Source: Morinoia aosen (lineage: Eukaryota > Arthropoda > Malacostraca > Amphipoda > Talitridae). From it: a stretch of 64,000 bases of DNA. The first letter of the stretch is position 1. Each line of letters opens with the position of its first letter. The stretch lies in contig CM059562.1 of the NCBI GenBank assembly GCA_030386875.1, forward strand, positions 71,298,201 through 71,362,200. The letters run 5' to 3'. A model generated the notes under the pieces. It was not told the origin of the DNA. It did not search any database and saw only the letters and a list, made by a program, of their open reading frames with translations. Shown here in pieces: positions 1-12,500 of this stretch. A program made the position numbers and the translations under genes.

Positions 1-339
1 AATTCGTTAAGACATGAAAGCAAAAGTGTTACTTCTAGCTCTGTGGTGTTATAGAAGCAAGTGGGTCTATTTGCGCAAATTGTGAAACTCGTTCCGTAAA
101 TAGTGACGTCACTCATACAATCGCATCTATTTCTTACATAAAATTGTGCATATTATTCTGAAAATTTTAGTGAATTTATTATGATCACGGTGCCCCGCAC
201 CTAAAAATTTGAATTCTTATTTTACTTTGTACTTCAGTTACCGAGCCCGACGCTGTCTCAAACCTGTAAGAAGTGAGATGGTCGTGCCGGTTTGAGGCCT
301 TTGTCTACGAAGCGCTTTGAAGCCTGAATCTTACATGCT

Positions 340-695
340 CTCATTAGCGCTCCCAGGGGAACCATGTGTGGGCCCGAGCTAAAGGTTAGGTAGGCTTCCT
401 TTTTGTTGCAATAAAATAGGTTTTTGTTTTGTTACGGACCATCTTTTTTCGGTTCACTGCTGTCCTGTTTTTCAGCACCTACTACTTTCTTCTTCACCTT
501 TTTTCTTGTTTCATGAACTTCTTTCCTATCTTACTGTTTTTGTGCACCTTGTGCATAGATTCCACGTTCCCTCAACTCCATACTAAATGGGGCCTTCCTT
601 TTTCCTCTCTTGGAACATCTTTGTCGTGGTTAAGGGAGGCTAAAACTTTCTTATATAATAATAACTTACATGCTCTCAAATTACTCGACAGTTAA
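340..695 (+). repeat. Interspersed repeat family R1, copy 1
   Basis: Seen: starts TTAGCGCTCCCAGGGGAA, then GGGCCCGAGCTAAAGGTTAG, GTAGGCTTCCTTTTTGTTG, CAATAAAAT, ACGGACCATCTTTTTTCGGT, TGTCCTGTTTTTCAGCACC, CTCCATACTAAATGG, CTCTCTTGGAACATCTTTGT and ends in GGGAGGCTAAAACT plus A/T-rich tail. Five clear + copies of this roughly 350-bp unit are in the window. The 88-codon frame across it is not a gene. SINE-like by size; no clear RNA polymerase III boxes seen. Confidence 0.85.
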
Positions 696-2187
696 CGTGA
701 CACAAAGATAAAATTAATGACATGGGTGAAAAAAGAACATTGAAGTGAAGTATTTTTTTTACCTTTTGATCATTGCAGTGAAAAGGGTTCGGGGGAACAA
801 TCTAACTTTAGAACTGCCGTTGTACTAACAAAAGTTGGGAACAAAGAAATTAATTTGACAATAACTGTATTTTCCTCCCACTTTTGAATTCACGCAGCTG
901 TCTCATATGCTTGATTCATTATAAGTTAAAGACATGAATCCATTAAAATAAATTTCACACTTAACAAAAGAACTTGTTCCTTCTTGGAATAAGTTGTGAT
1001 CGCGTCTTATGAAATGTGTGGCCCACAATGCAACTATTTCTGTTAGCTTCTAAGTTCATCCATGTATAGTATTTGTACCAGAGTATTTGTGAATAGACTT
1101 TTCGAATCTTTCATATGTGTATTTGATGGTAGTGATGCCACTCGCCACAATGTGCAGATCATAAGGTAGCATGGTGAAAAGACTTTTTTTTAACTTTTAA
1201 CACGATAACTGCGATAGATTAAACTGAAGCTCAATTTTTAATTAAAATTTAGAGTCAACTGCAGTAAGCAATTTTTAAAATGGCAAGCATGTACTGGGCC
1301 GTGCCTTCATTCAGCTTTCACTAAGGGTTGATAAAACTTGAGTTAGTGGCTACAGGTCTGTCAGCAGCATTATGAAAATACCTTCTTTCTTTCTTGTGTC
1401 AGTTTATTGAGGTTCCTGGTTCCTGTCGGCACATATATGAAATTACCCTCAGTGACCACCGGTGGGTTCCAACTTCCTTCGCAAGAAACGTCTTGATTAA
1501 GTAGACAGTAACAGAATTCGAATTCAGCGTCACTTGCTGCCTCCTGAGGGTGTGCTGTATTCACTCATTGGGAAGTTCTAAGAGCATCGCGTGACCAGCG
1601 AATCGTTACTTCTACCTAATTAGTTGTGAACTTGTGCGTGAAATTCGGTAATACTACGTTGAAAGACGTATTTAATACCGGATAAAGGTGGATAATTAAG
1701 AAATCAAAAGTGATCAGTAAAATTGTAAACATTTATAAGAACTTTTCAGGATAAATCCCATCATCAACTGGACACACCTTAATGCGTCGTTCGCATACGA
1801 ATAACATAGATTACATGAATTAACGCATGTTACATCGGTTAGCTGGAGATATTCGAGAAGAAAGAATAGGACGTGTCATTGCGAATGAATTTGTCAAATT
1901 ATTCAGTGTATTTCTTATACGTGTATCATGTTTTTCTCTGTTTTCAACTGGTAATGGGATTTGCCCCAAAACGCTTTAATTTAATAGGATTTTATTTCTC
2001 ACTTTTAATTTCTTAAATACAACGTTGATTTACAGTTTCGTGCAGAAATTTTCCAAATGTGTTTTAGCTGGCTATGTATTTTAGCTTTCATTTAATGAGA
2101 AAAACCAGTGTAATCCTCTTACTTCAAAATAGCGTCTTTAAAACGGAATAATCCCCTCAGGGGGATACAACTATTGTATCTATGGGA
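696..2187. other. A/T-rich stretch, no feature seen
   Basis: No convincing exon or repeat was found. The small frame at 1370-1564 (minus) has no recognisable domain. Confidence 0.5.
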
Positions 2188-2510
2188 ATTAGCGCTCCCA
2201 GGGGAAAAATGTGAGGGCCCGAGCTGAGAGTTAGGTAGGCCTTCTTTTTGTTTAAATAAAATGTTTTTATGTTAAGGACCACCTTTTTTCGGTTCACTAC
2301 TGTCCTGTTTTTCAGCACCTCTGACTGTCTTCTTCAACTTTTATCTTATTTCATGAACTTCTTTCCCATCTTACTGTTTCTGCATAGATTCCTCATTTTC
2401 TTATCTCCATACTAAATGGTGCCTTCCTCCTTCCTCTCTTCGATACGCTCTATTTTTGCAGCGGTTAGGGAGGCTTAAACTAACTTATAATCTAATCTAA
2501 TCTAATCTTA
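2188..2510 (+). repeat. Interspersed repeat family R1, copy 2
   Basis: Seen: same order of blocks as copy 1 (TTAGCGCTCCCAGGGGAA, GGGCCCGAGCTGAGAG, CAGCACC, CTCCATACTAAATGG, AGGGAGGCTTAAACT) and a clear tail of TCTAA repeats (AATCTAATCTAATCT). Confidence 0.88.
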
Positions 2511-3306
2511 AAACGGAATAAATGCAGTAAATATTTCAACCAGAATTCCAGCACCTTTTAATCATGTTAATGATCTCGATATTTTCTCCCATGGATCTGT
2601 ACTTTCATTCGCTTGAAGTGACTGAATTCAGTTCATTTAAATCGTACAAGGTCTTGCATCCATGTTTCACAACCAGGCAAGAATCTACTTTTTGAGCTGC
2701 GTAGCGGTCGAGTTCATTTACATCTGGCGCTAAAATTTCTAAAATCAGAGTCGAATCTTTCGAACGACCACACGGCTCTCGCAGCACCGATTTGAATAAC
2801 GAGTCCTGCGACAGATTGGCGAGACCTTGTTGGTCTGACTCTTGTTTTGAGAGTGCCTTGTAGTTACCTGTGTAGTTACCTCAATGTCGTTGGGAACGTT
2901 CTAATTGTTGGACCGTACTCCGTGCTTTTGAAGCTTGTAAGATTTGATGGGTGTCTTAGCATCTGTTGCAAAGTTTCATATGGTGGTCTTTTCATTACAC
3001 CAGCGTCTCTTCAAGAGCTCTTCCGATATTACTTGACGAGACTCGTGTTTGCTAAGCACTCATATATGTATGTAATTAGCTTTAATACGGGAAAGACGAG
3101 GAGAGTGATTTCACCCCAACTAAAAGTATCAAAGTCGCGCGAGCCTGTACTCATTTCATAGCTGAAGAAAATACAGTGAGTGCATTTAATTTTTAGTATT
3201 CTTTATCTCATTTTCATTTTTGAGTTCGTGATAGAAATTACACCCGCGAACAAGGCGTTTGTTTGGATGAGCGTCTGAGCAATACAAGCGTTTCATCGAG
3301 CCTTCA

Positions 3307-3411
3307 CAGTCTAGCTTTTTCGCCAGAGCATGCATGTTTTTCGCCACCTGAGCGATTTAATTACTTGGGTGGCGAAAAACATGCATGCAGGCGGCGAAAA
3401 AGTTAGACTGG
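3307..3411. mobile_element. Palindromic MITE, copy 1
   Basis: Seen: CAGTCTAGCTTTTTCGCC at the left and GGCGAAAAAGTTAGACTG at the right are inverted, with internal inverted GCATGCATGTTTTTCGCC and GGCGAAAAACATGCATGC. The whole 105 bp can fold back. A second copy is at 40656. Confidence 0.8.
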
Positions 3412-3454
3412 GTTATTATACATTATTGAAAAAGTGATTGCTGTAAATCCTATT

Positions 3455-3682
3455 TTAAACGGCGTTACTATTGCTCGCCATAGCCGTGTGTCTATGAGCC
3501 GTGCCTGCCGTGCGGGAAACGCGAGTTCGAGTCCCGGCGCTGGATGGCGATTTTCTCTGTTGGGTATAGGGGAAAAATTCAAAGCACAATACCCCACTCA
3601 ACCCAGGTGTCTGAAATGGGTACCGGTCTTGACCGGGGGAAAAGCGTCATCCATGGCGTCTTGGCGTTAGTTATAAGGCATT
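3455..3682 (+). mobile_element. tRNA-derived SINE, + strand
   Basis: Seen: a B-box-like GAGTTCGAGTCCC (3523-3535) after a plausible A-box-like region, then a body ending in GTACCGGTCTTGACCGGGGG, AAGCGTCATCCATGGCG and TTATAAGGC. The tail matches the minus-strand element at 62712, so both belong to one family or share a tail. Chance tRNA gene is excluded by the poor cloverleaf. Confidence 0.65.
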
Positions 3683-4269
3683 TGAAAATCCAATGTACAA
3701 GGTGATATGTATCAGGCTTGAAATTGGAAATAAAGCATCCGTAGATGCGTTGTTTGTTTGGTTACTGCTGTCACGGAACCAGCAAGGAAAAATGGTGTTC
3801 TTTATTAATGAAATGTTTGTTTTGTGTAGATCAGAGGAAATGAATCATTTTCTGCTTGCTCAAAATTAACAAATTATGAATATGAAACATGATACATCAG
3901 CTCTTATTGTTAGCTGTTCACTTACCACACTTTTGAGTGTTGAAGTCGTGTTTTAAAAAGTTTTAAGACCTTATTCGGCACTATTTGATGCAGGCCAAAA
4001 TGGAGCTCACAATCTTTATATGTATTTGCAGTTCTGCATTTTTAAAAACCTTCTTGTGTTCTAAGAAATAGACCATTGTTCTGACTGTCGACTTGACGTG
4101 TAAAAATTCTGTGTTATACAGTTGAAATTGAAGCTAAGTCTGTATGTTCTGGTGTGTTAATTTATTCAAATATCATCATTGATTCTTATGACTCTGAAAA
4201 AACTCTTCAACAACGCGGCAAGACTCTTACTAACATTATCAGTTTTTACCAACGCAATTTAAGCAACAA

Positions 4270-4560
4270 AGTTTGCTGCAGCAGCTGCAGCAAAAATTAT
4301 AGCTTTAGGCAGTGCGTGCAAGAACATCCACTGCAATAACACCAGCGACTGAAGCATCGATAGAAGCAGCAGATGCATCAGTAACTGTTAGAGGCTCCAG
4401 AAACGACAGCAACGGCAGTAGACTCAGCTTGTAAAAGCACTATCCACAATGCCAACTGTAGGGAAGCCAGCTATAAAAGCAGCAGTAACGACTTCACAGC
4501 TGCTTCAATAACAATATTAGAGGCAACAAGAGAAGCGGTAGCAACAGCAGCAAGTCTCAA
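4270..4560. repeat. GCA/ACA-rich imperfect triplet region
   Basis: Seen: many GCAGCAG, CAACAG and AGCAGC steps (GCTGCAGCAGCTGCAGCA near 4276) mixed with diverged sequence. It is open only in short pieces, so likely decayed triplet repeat, not a current exon. Confidence 0.5.
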
Positions 4561-5413
4561 ACCCGTCTCCGATACATCCTCTTTAACAGCCGACACCAGC
4601 CATCGCCGCCGCCACCTACTCAGTCCAGCCATTCTGTGTACATGAACCATGTGGGGTTAGCGCCATTTGGTCTCCTGCTAATTTCATTGAACTTCTCTCG
4701 TATAGCGCCATGGACAAGCGCCATCTTTTCGCTATGAGGCTTGGCTTAGCCAACATCCGCATTAAAAGTATGAGAGCCGCTACTTGGGTTGTTATAGCAC
4801 GTCTTGCAGGTATTTGATGAAGATAATGGGAATGAAAATGCGAATTGAGGGATTAATGTGACCCTTCATACAAGGTTCCCATCGTCAAATCATTATGGAA
4901 GTTTTCGCACTGAGAGCCAACGCCTTAAATAAAACGCTTAGGAAATTTAAATTCCTAATAAAATGACGAGATGTTTTTATTTAACAATCAAGTTATTCAG
5001 CGTTTTTAAGCTCTCTGATTTCTTTACTCGGTTCTCTTTCGTTGTATATCATTATAAGAAAATGTCCGAAGTTTAAAAATTATATCCAATTTTAGAAAAC
5101 ATCACTGATTTTTTTGTTTCAGTTGCGTAGTCTAGCGTTAACTGTAAGACTTGGGTAGCGTGCGTGTTCATTTTCAACAATAAACCTAAATCTCACGCGT
5201 TAATTGTGATTCCACAAAACTTTGATGCATCCCGACCAATTTGCAAGATGTCCCGCTAATGATAAGAGCAGAACAATATTTGGCACAAAGCAGCGTGCGA
5301 CGCACCACTTCCGAGAGTTGGACGCAACTCGCCCAATATCACACATCTCGGCCCTGCTCCTGCTCCCACCAATGCGCTCCAACAAATTCTGCCGCAAGCT
5401 TTTGATCATATGC

Positions 5414-5644
5414 GTAGGGTAATGTTCGAATGGCCGTACGGTTCGAATCGTCGGTCATTCTTAGTTAATTTTAAATTTTTGCGCTCGGTAGCTATTTAAA
5501 AACTCAACCCGCAAGGCCTGTAGTGGTGCAATCTGCTACGCGTCTTACGCGGTGGCTTTTGTATTGCTACCGATCGTCAAAATTTAAAATTAACTAAGAA
5601 TGACCGACGATTCGAACCGTACGGCCATGCGAACATTACCCTAC
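5414..5644. mobile_element. Foldback element with long terminal inverted repeats
   Basis: Seen: the left arm starts GTAGGGTAATGTTCGAATGG and the right arm ends CGAACATTACCCTAC; the arms match for about 80 bp (GGCCGTACGGTTCGAATCGT against its complement ACGATTCGAACCGTACGGCC). The spacer is about 70 bp with no gene. A target-site duplication is not obvious. Confidence 0.85.
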
Positions 5645-6924
5645 CAGAAATGTTTCCGGAATGTCGCTGAATTGAAATTGCATAGCGAATATTGAAACTA
5701 TGTTCTCTGAACTTCGCAAAGACTTCTCTAGCGCTCGTTGCCAATTTATTGTGGAATGCGTTCTATTTGATTGGAAGCACAATGATTTTCGAGAAAAATT
5801 AAATTTGTTAACGTTCCTTTAACTCTGAAGAATCAAATTTTCTCTCCACGTGGTTATTTTACTGTACAGTAGTACATACTGTGTGCAACACTTTTACTCA
5901 CAGTTTTGTTTTCAGAAAAATATACACGATTCTTGTGATCAAGATCTACTGTGCTATTAAGAAACAGTCCTTTTTATTCGATCTATTACGTAACCTAAAT
6001 TTATTGCACTACGTCTTTCAATTACGCTTTGTAACATTCACACTTTTACTGAGCCGTGCTGCAATTATTGAGCCAATGAACACGGTGATCCCTGAATCTG
6101 ACCTTTGTTACGCTGTAACCATGGTTTCAATTCCTGCTCCGCTTCAATGTCTGTAATATCAAATATCAAGAAGGGCATCAGTAATTTTAAGCTACCTCTT
6201 CTTCGTCATCTTTTGCTTCGGAAATACTTACACATGTTTAGTGCTGTTACCTGTCGCTTCAAAGATGAGAAAATTTTCATCTACTTCTGCTCGAACTTTT
6301 ATAACAATATATAACTTTTCGTTTCGTTTCTTTTCTGACATTTGCACGATTGCGGCGCCCTGAATTAGACCCTAAATACCTCACGCAGAGGCAGGTCGAC
6401 AGTTCTGAATGCATAATGGCACGTCGTATCCTGCGCCTGGGTCTAGTGAGCCCTCACTCGGTCCAGGCAATTTGCACTTGCTTACAAATGCCTTAATTTG
6501 GTGGTGCGGTGGTGCCTGCCGCTTCGCCCTCACCTCTCTCTCTTATACAGTTCCAATTAAGTGCGAGACTGAAATTGTGCTGCACTCATCTCCATGTCAT
6601 TTGAAACTTCTGCGCGTTTCTTTGAAATTTGTAATGCAACTTAATCAAAAATGCATCACGGTTACTGGATTACGAGTCTTTGTTTGAAGAAATTCGGAGC
6701 TACATCCATCGTTAAATTATTGTAACATTCGAAAAACCTGGACGATCTTCTGTGGGGACAGCAAAATTTGGGCGTTCAAATGCTGTGCACGATAAAAATG
6801 AAAATATAATAAAACAAAAAGCAAAAACTGTATTAAAATGTTGAACACCCTAAGGGGGAAGAGGGTAAGCAATAGATATTGGGTAATAGTTTTAAATATT
6901 CTATGTTATTGAGACTCTCACCTC

Positions 6925-7250
6925 CTAGGAACTCCCAGAGAGAATATATGAGGTCACGAGCTAAAGGTTAGGTGAGCCTTCCTTTTGTTGAAATAAAACG
7001 TTTTTTGTTTTATTACGGACCATCCTATTCGGTTCACTTTTACTCCTTTTTCAGCACTTTTAGTTTTCTTATTCAACTTTTATTTTACTTCACAAACTTC
7101 TTTTAACTTTGCAGTTTTTACACGCAGGGAGTGTGGATACACCTTGTGTATAGATAGATCCCTTAGTTCAATACTAAATGATACCTTCCTTATTCCTCTC
7201 TTGGAAACTCATTCAAATTGGCTAAGGAGGCAAAAACTAAGGGATAACCT
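6925..7250 (+). repeat. Interspersed repeat family R1, copy 3
   Basis: Seen: diverged copy with GAGCTAAAGGTTAGGTGAGC, ATTACGGACCATCCTATTCG, TTTTTCAGCAC, TACTAAATGATACC, GGAGGCAAAAACTAAGG. It lies upstream of a short AAGGAGTAT repeat (7300-7370) and the satellite. Confidence 0.82.
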
Positions 7251-7540
7251 AGCAAAAAATAACATTCTAGCTTATCGAACACTCAAACAGTATTGTCTGA
7301 GGAGTATTTTCAAGGAGTATACTCTAAGGAGGAGTACCTTGTCTAAGGAGTATAGTCTAAGGAGTATGTTTTAAATAAATTGAGGAGAACTCTAAGGGAC
7401 TTGTAGAGTTTCACAGCTTCTTTCCAAAATATCCTCTGATGTCAGTGAGGAGCTCAGCTGCTCAAGTCTGCTACTAGCATCAGTTACGGGCCAGTACCCA
7501 GCAGTGCATGACGACCTAGCGGCTAGTAACACTTGAGAAA

Positions 7541-9509
7541 CCAGTACCTAGCACCACGTGATGTCCCAGTACCTAGCACCACTTCAGGATCCAGTATCTA
7601 ACACCACGTGATGTCCCAGTACCTAGCACCACGTGATGTCCCAGTACCTAGCACCACGTGATGTCCCAGTACCTAGCACCACGTGATGTCCCAGTACCTA
7701 GCACCACGTGATGTCCCAGTACCTAGCACCACGTGATGTCCCAGTACCTAGCACTACGTGATGTCCCAGTACCTAGCACCACGTGATGTCCCAGTACCTA
7801 GCACCACGTGATGTCCCAGTACCTAGCACCACGTGATGTCCCAGTACCTAGCACCACGTGATGTCCCAGTACCTAGCACCACGTGATGTCCCAGTACCTA
7901 GCACCACTTCAGGATCCAGTATCTAACACCACGTGATGTCCCAGTACCTAGCACCACGTGATGTCCCAGTACCTAGCACCACGTGATGTCCCAGTACCTA
8001 GCACCACCTGATGTCTTAGTACCTAGCACCACTTCAGGATCCAGTACCTAGCACCACTTCAGGATCCAGTACCTAACACCACTTCAGGATCCAGTACCTA
8101 GCACCACTTCAGGATCCAGTACCTAGCACCACTTCAGGATCCAGTACCTAACACCACTTCAGGATCCAGTACCTAGCACCACTTCAGGATCCAGTACCTA
8201 GCACCACTTCAGGATCCAGTACCTAGCACCACTTCAGGATCCAGTACCTAGCACCACTTCAGGATCCAGTACCTAGCACCACTTCAGGATCCAGTACCTA
8301 GCACCACTTCAGGATCCAGTACCTAACACCACTTCAGGATCCAGTCCCTAGCACCACTTCAGGATCCAGTACCTAGCACCACTTCAGGATCCAGTACCTA
8401 ACACCACTTCAGGATCCAGTACCTAGCACCACTTCAGGATCCAGTACCTAACACCACTTCAGGATCCAGTACCTAGCACCACTTCAGGATCCAGTACCTA
8501 GCACCACTTCAGGATCCAGTACCTAGCACCACTTCAGGATCCAGTACCTAGCACCACTTCAGGATCCAGTACCTAGCACCACTTCAGGATCCAGTACCTA
8601 GCACCACTTCAGGATCCAGTACCTAGCACCACTTCAGGATCCAGTACCTAGCACCACTTCAGGATCCAGTACCTAGCACCACTTCAGGATCCAGTACCTA
8701 GCACCACTTCAGGATCCAGTACCTAGCACCACTTCAGGATCCAGTACCTAGCACCACTTCAGGATCCAGTACCTAGCACCACTTCAGGATCCAGTACCTA
8801 GCACCACTTCAGGATCCAGTACCTAGCACCACTTCAGGATCCAGTACCTAGCACCACTTCAGGATCCAGTACCTAGCACCACTTCAGGATCCAGTACCTA
8901 GCACCACTTCAGGATCCAGTACCTAGCACCACTTCAGGATCCAGTACCTAGCACCACTTCAGGATCCAGTACCTAGCACCACTTCAGGATCCAGTACCTA
9001 GCACCACTTCAGGATCCAGTACCTAGCACCACTTCAGGATCCAGTACCTAGCACCACTTCAGGATCCAGTACCTAGCACCACTTCAGGATCCAGTACCTA
9101 GCACCACTTCAGGATCCAGTACCTAGCACCACTTCAGGATCCAGTACCTAACACCACTTCAGGATCCAGTACCTAGCACCACTTCAGGATCCAGTACCTA
9201 GCACCACTTCAGGATCCAGTACCTAGCACCACTTCAGGATCCAGTACCTAGCACCACTTCAGGATCCAGTACCTAGCACCACTTCAGGATCCAGTACCTA
9301 GCACCACTTCAGGATCCAGTACCTAGCACCACTTCAGGATCCAGTACCTAGCACCACTTCAGGATCCAGTACCTAGCACCACTTCAGGATCCAGTACCTA
9401 GCACCACTTCAGGATCCAGTACCTAGCACCACTTCAGGATCCAGTACCTAGCACCACTTCAGGATCCAGTACCTAGCACCACTTCAGGATCCAGTACCTA
9501 GCACCACTT
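7541..9509. repeat. 25-bp satellite array, about 79 copies, two variants
   Basis: Seen: head-to-tail 25-bp units sharing CCAGTACCTAGCACCA and ending either in CGTGATGTC (contains the palindrome CACGTG) or in CTTCAGGAT (making GGATCC with the next unit). The first part (7541 to about 8030) is mostly the CGTGATGTC type; from about 8030 to 9509 it is almost purely CTTCAGGAT. A marked double variant (CTTCAGGAT followed by ATCTAACACC) occurs at 7581 and again 325 bp later, exactly 13 units, showing a higher-order duplication. Degenerate copies extend back to about 7490. No frame is open through it. Copies in the second block are almost identical, so the array is recent or homogenised. Confidence 0.97.
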
Positions 9510-12500
9510 GAGACTCGAGGTGCATCACGCTGCAGTAAAATCCTGCAGAGCGATTTTCCCGTAATTTCGGTCGGCTCCCTGCAACGGGGGCCCAATATAG
9601 GCTCGTTGGCCGCAGTTCTCAGTCTTCTTTCAAATGCGAACTTTTTTCTAAAGAAATTTTTCGTTTCGAGCCGGTGCTTTCACGGCGTTTTAAAGGTTTC
9701 CTCAGAACTTCTCGAAAGATCGCGTGCTTCTGATTACTCAGCGTCTGCCAATTCGTTCGTGTTCGAATGTCGTCTACTTTTCTTTTTAGATATTTGGATG
9801 TGTCTACGATTACTTCTATTTTTTCAGATCCAAATCGGGAAAAGTCTGTCCTTAAAAATTATCCGTTAAATACTGTTTTCTCAGTTTTGAAATGGTGTTA
9901 AGGAGACAATGTAACATCTTTTTTTTAACAAAATGCAGTCGACAAAGTGGGCGTTCAATGAGATTTCGTGGCAATCACAGTTTCGTGCTACACTGGCCAA
10001 AAAATTTTACCATCTTTCATATCATTCGTCAAGAGACACTCATATCATCACAAGGTTGTAGATATTTCACTGACTTTAATTATCATGCTTAAAATTTATG
10101 TCGTCCATGCTGCACTAAACCGATTCCTTCATATGTGTGGGTGAGTGACGGAAGAGATCATTGAATGTTAGCGCATAACTCCCGTTTGTTGGTGAAGAGA
10201 GTGTTAGCGCAACATCCAGCGTTCAGCGTAATGTATGTGACTTTTCTCGATCATGATGCGAGACTGTGAATTTTGCTGGGTGGTCTCGTGCACTTCCAAT
10301 CTTCCCTTGCTTCTGATAGGTTGATCGACGTGTCTTGCACTGGAGTGAAGTTTTTCTGTGTCCGTGATGCTCTGTGAGGAAGACCTATTGGAAAGTTAAT
10401 CATAGGAGCTGGAGAGTGTGATGAGTTGGACATTTGCTAGCTTAATGTATTGCTTGTGGTGGAATACTTTTTTCTGAGCCAGTGAGGCAGGCTATTTCTA
10501 AATGTGCATTATGCAATGTTTATCCCATCAGTGTTTTGAACTTGTATTTTGTTCATAAACGTTCTTGAATGCGCACTGCTTGCTAGTGGCATTAGTACTA
10601 GATTCATGATATAGTTTCGATCAAGTTTTATCGGTGTTCGAATCTGTTTGATTTTAAATCTTGATTAAAAATTGGAAATTTTTCTTCTCTGGCGTAGTTT
10701 TTCTTTTGTGCTGCTAACCGCTTAATATATTTTTTAAAATTCAACAGCTAGTAATATTTATTCCAATTCATTGGATAATTCTTCAATTTTCTTTGACTTG
10801 GTTTTAAATTGGAGCGCTTTTCCCGAAAAGAAAGCTGTGTTCGTTCGTAAATTATATCCTTCACTTCAGCATTTATGGTTATGATTTTGTCAATGGAAAA
10901 CTTTAGCCGCTTTTGACTAAAATTTATTAATTCTCCATTCGGTTTGATTGAGAAAGAAGTCAATCACTCCTAATCAACATCATTGCTTTTTAGAGTAACG
11001 AACGCTTCTCGGCCTCAGTATCGCACCAAGGAGAATCAATGATACCTGAACAGCGATCACTATAATTCATTTTGAACTTTTCATTTGATTTCTTTCTGCT
11101 AGCTATTGTTTTATACTGTGTATTACGTGTCATTGAGTGTGATATTAGCATCATTGTGTTACATGACTTGTGCTCTCCTGCAGGTGCTCACAATAACACG
11201 AAGCTCAGAAGATGAAGAGTCCCATGATAAGGTCGGAACCCGGTTTCGTATACGTTTGCGCAAACATGGCTTTTGTTGCAATAATAGAATGAGCCTTTGA
11301 TTTTGGATGACCGCTTGGGGCTCACTTTCTCCCACGTGATGCCCATCTTGTGAGCTGGTCGCGGTGAAGTCTCTCTCTTTGAAAGACACATGACATGTCA
11401 TTGACAGAGCGTTGCTTCCCTTATGCCCAATAATACCCAGATTTTTAACTTCCCTGCTCTTTTATTGCAGCTTTTCCAATGAGACAAATTGTCGAATCTG
11501 CTTCCTGCACTCCGAGCTCACCCATTTTCATTAGAATTTCCGCTTTTTGGCCGCCCAGCCCCACCACTTCTTGTGTGAAGGACGCTTGCACACTGGCAGG
11601 CTGAGTTTATTCCTGATTTATACGTAAAACAGCCAATTTTACGCTGCTTCTCGAGTTGACTTTTACTCGCGCACACCCTCGTGCTGCTCCCCTCATGCTT
11701 CTTTCATATGAATTTTTCACAAGCCTCAAACATCACTCGTCCAGAAAATATGCATGTTTTCTACATGAAATTTTAATCACCATTATACATGCGTGCTGTT
11801 TTACCCTTTTTCTTCCCGATTATTTTTTACCATATTTTTGGTTTTCCCCTGTTTTAGAGTTGTAAATGCAAATCTGAGACTTGGTTTCATAACGTGAGTA
11901 GTTTGAAACCTTGAGAAAGTAATTATTTTAGCGTGATCAGATACTCAGATTCTAGATGGCGGATCGCCGACTCTCGCTAAAGTTTGTGTTTTTTCCTCAC
12001 GCTGTAAAAAAAATAATTTTGTTATTCCGAGTCCAAACTACTTTTTCTGCCCATTCCTCATTTTCGACGGAGATTCTAAATGACGAGTTGGCGAAGGAGA
12101 AGTCCAAGAAAGTTGGAGCTTTCAGCCTCGTCTAGGGCCTGACTCTCAGAAATTAAACGCCATTTTTACGACGTCTGGCAGTCGAGCGATGAGGCGGCCC
12201 GGAGTATGGTGTACAAGGCCTGAGCTTGGCCAGATGTGCGTCCGATCGACTGACTAACTCGACCAGGCGAGCGTCAGGTGTTGTTTGGGAGGCTGTAGTG
12301 TGCGTGTGAGCTGCCCCACGCTCTCGTCTCTTTCAGTTACCACGAATTTTTATCCACGAATAATTCGATATGTTCCGCTTTTCAAAATCTTTTCTTGTCT
12401 TAATCCATCAGTTTGACTCGCAATTCGCTGAGCTCTTTATGAAGGAAATTTTTGTACGAAGTTAAATCCACTTATGTCTGATATGAAAACAAGAAGCCCC

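Noticed and set aside
429..695. 88-codon Phe/Leu-rich frame, and the similar frame at 61707-62003
   Set aside because: Both are read-throughs of the T-rich interspersed repeat R1.
3403..3670. Overlapping frames on both strands near the MITE
   Set aside because: They lie in the tRNA-derived SINE.
6725..6840. KPGRSSVGTAKFGRSNAV, reminiscent of a transposase N-terminus
   Set aside because: Too short, with no catalytic block nearby.
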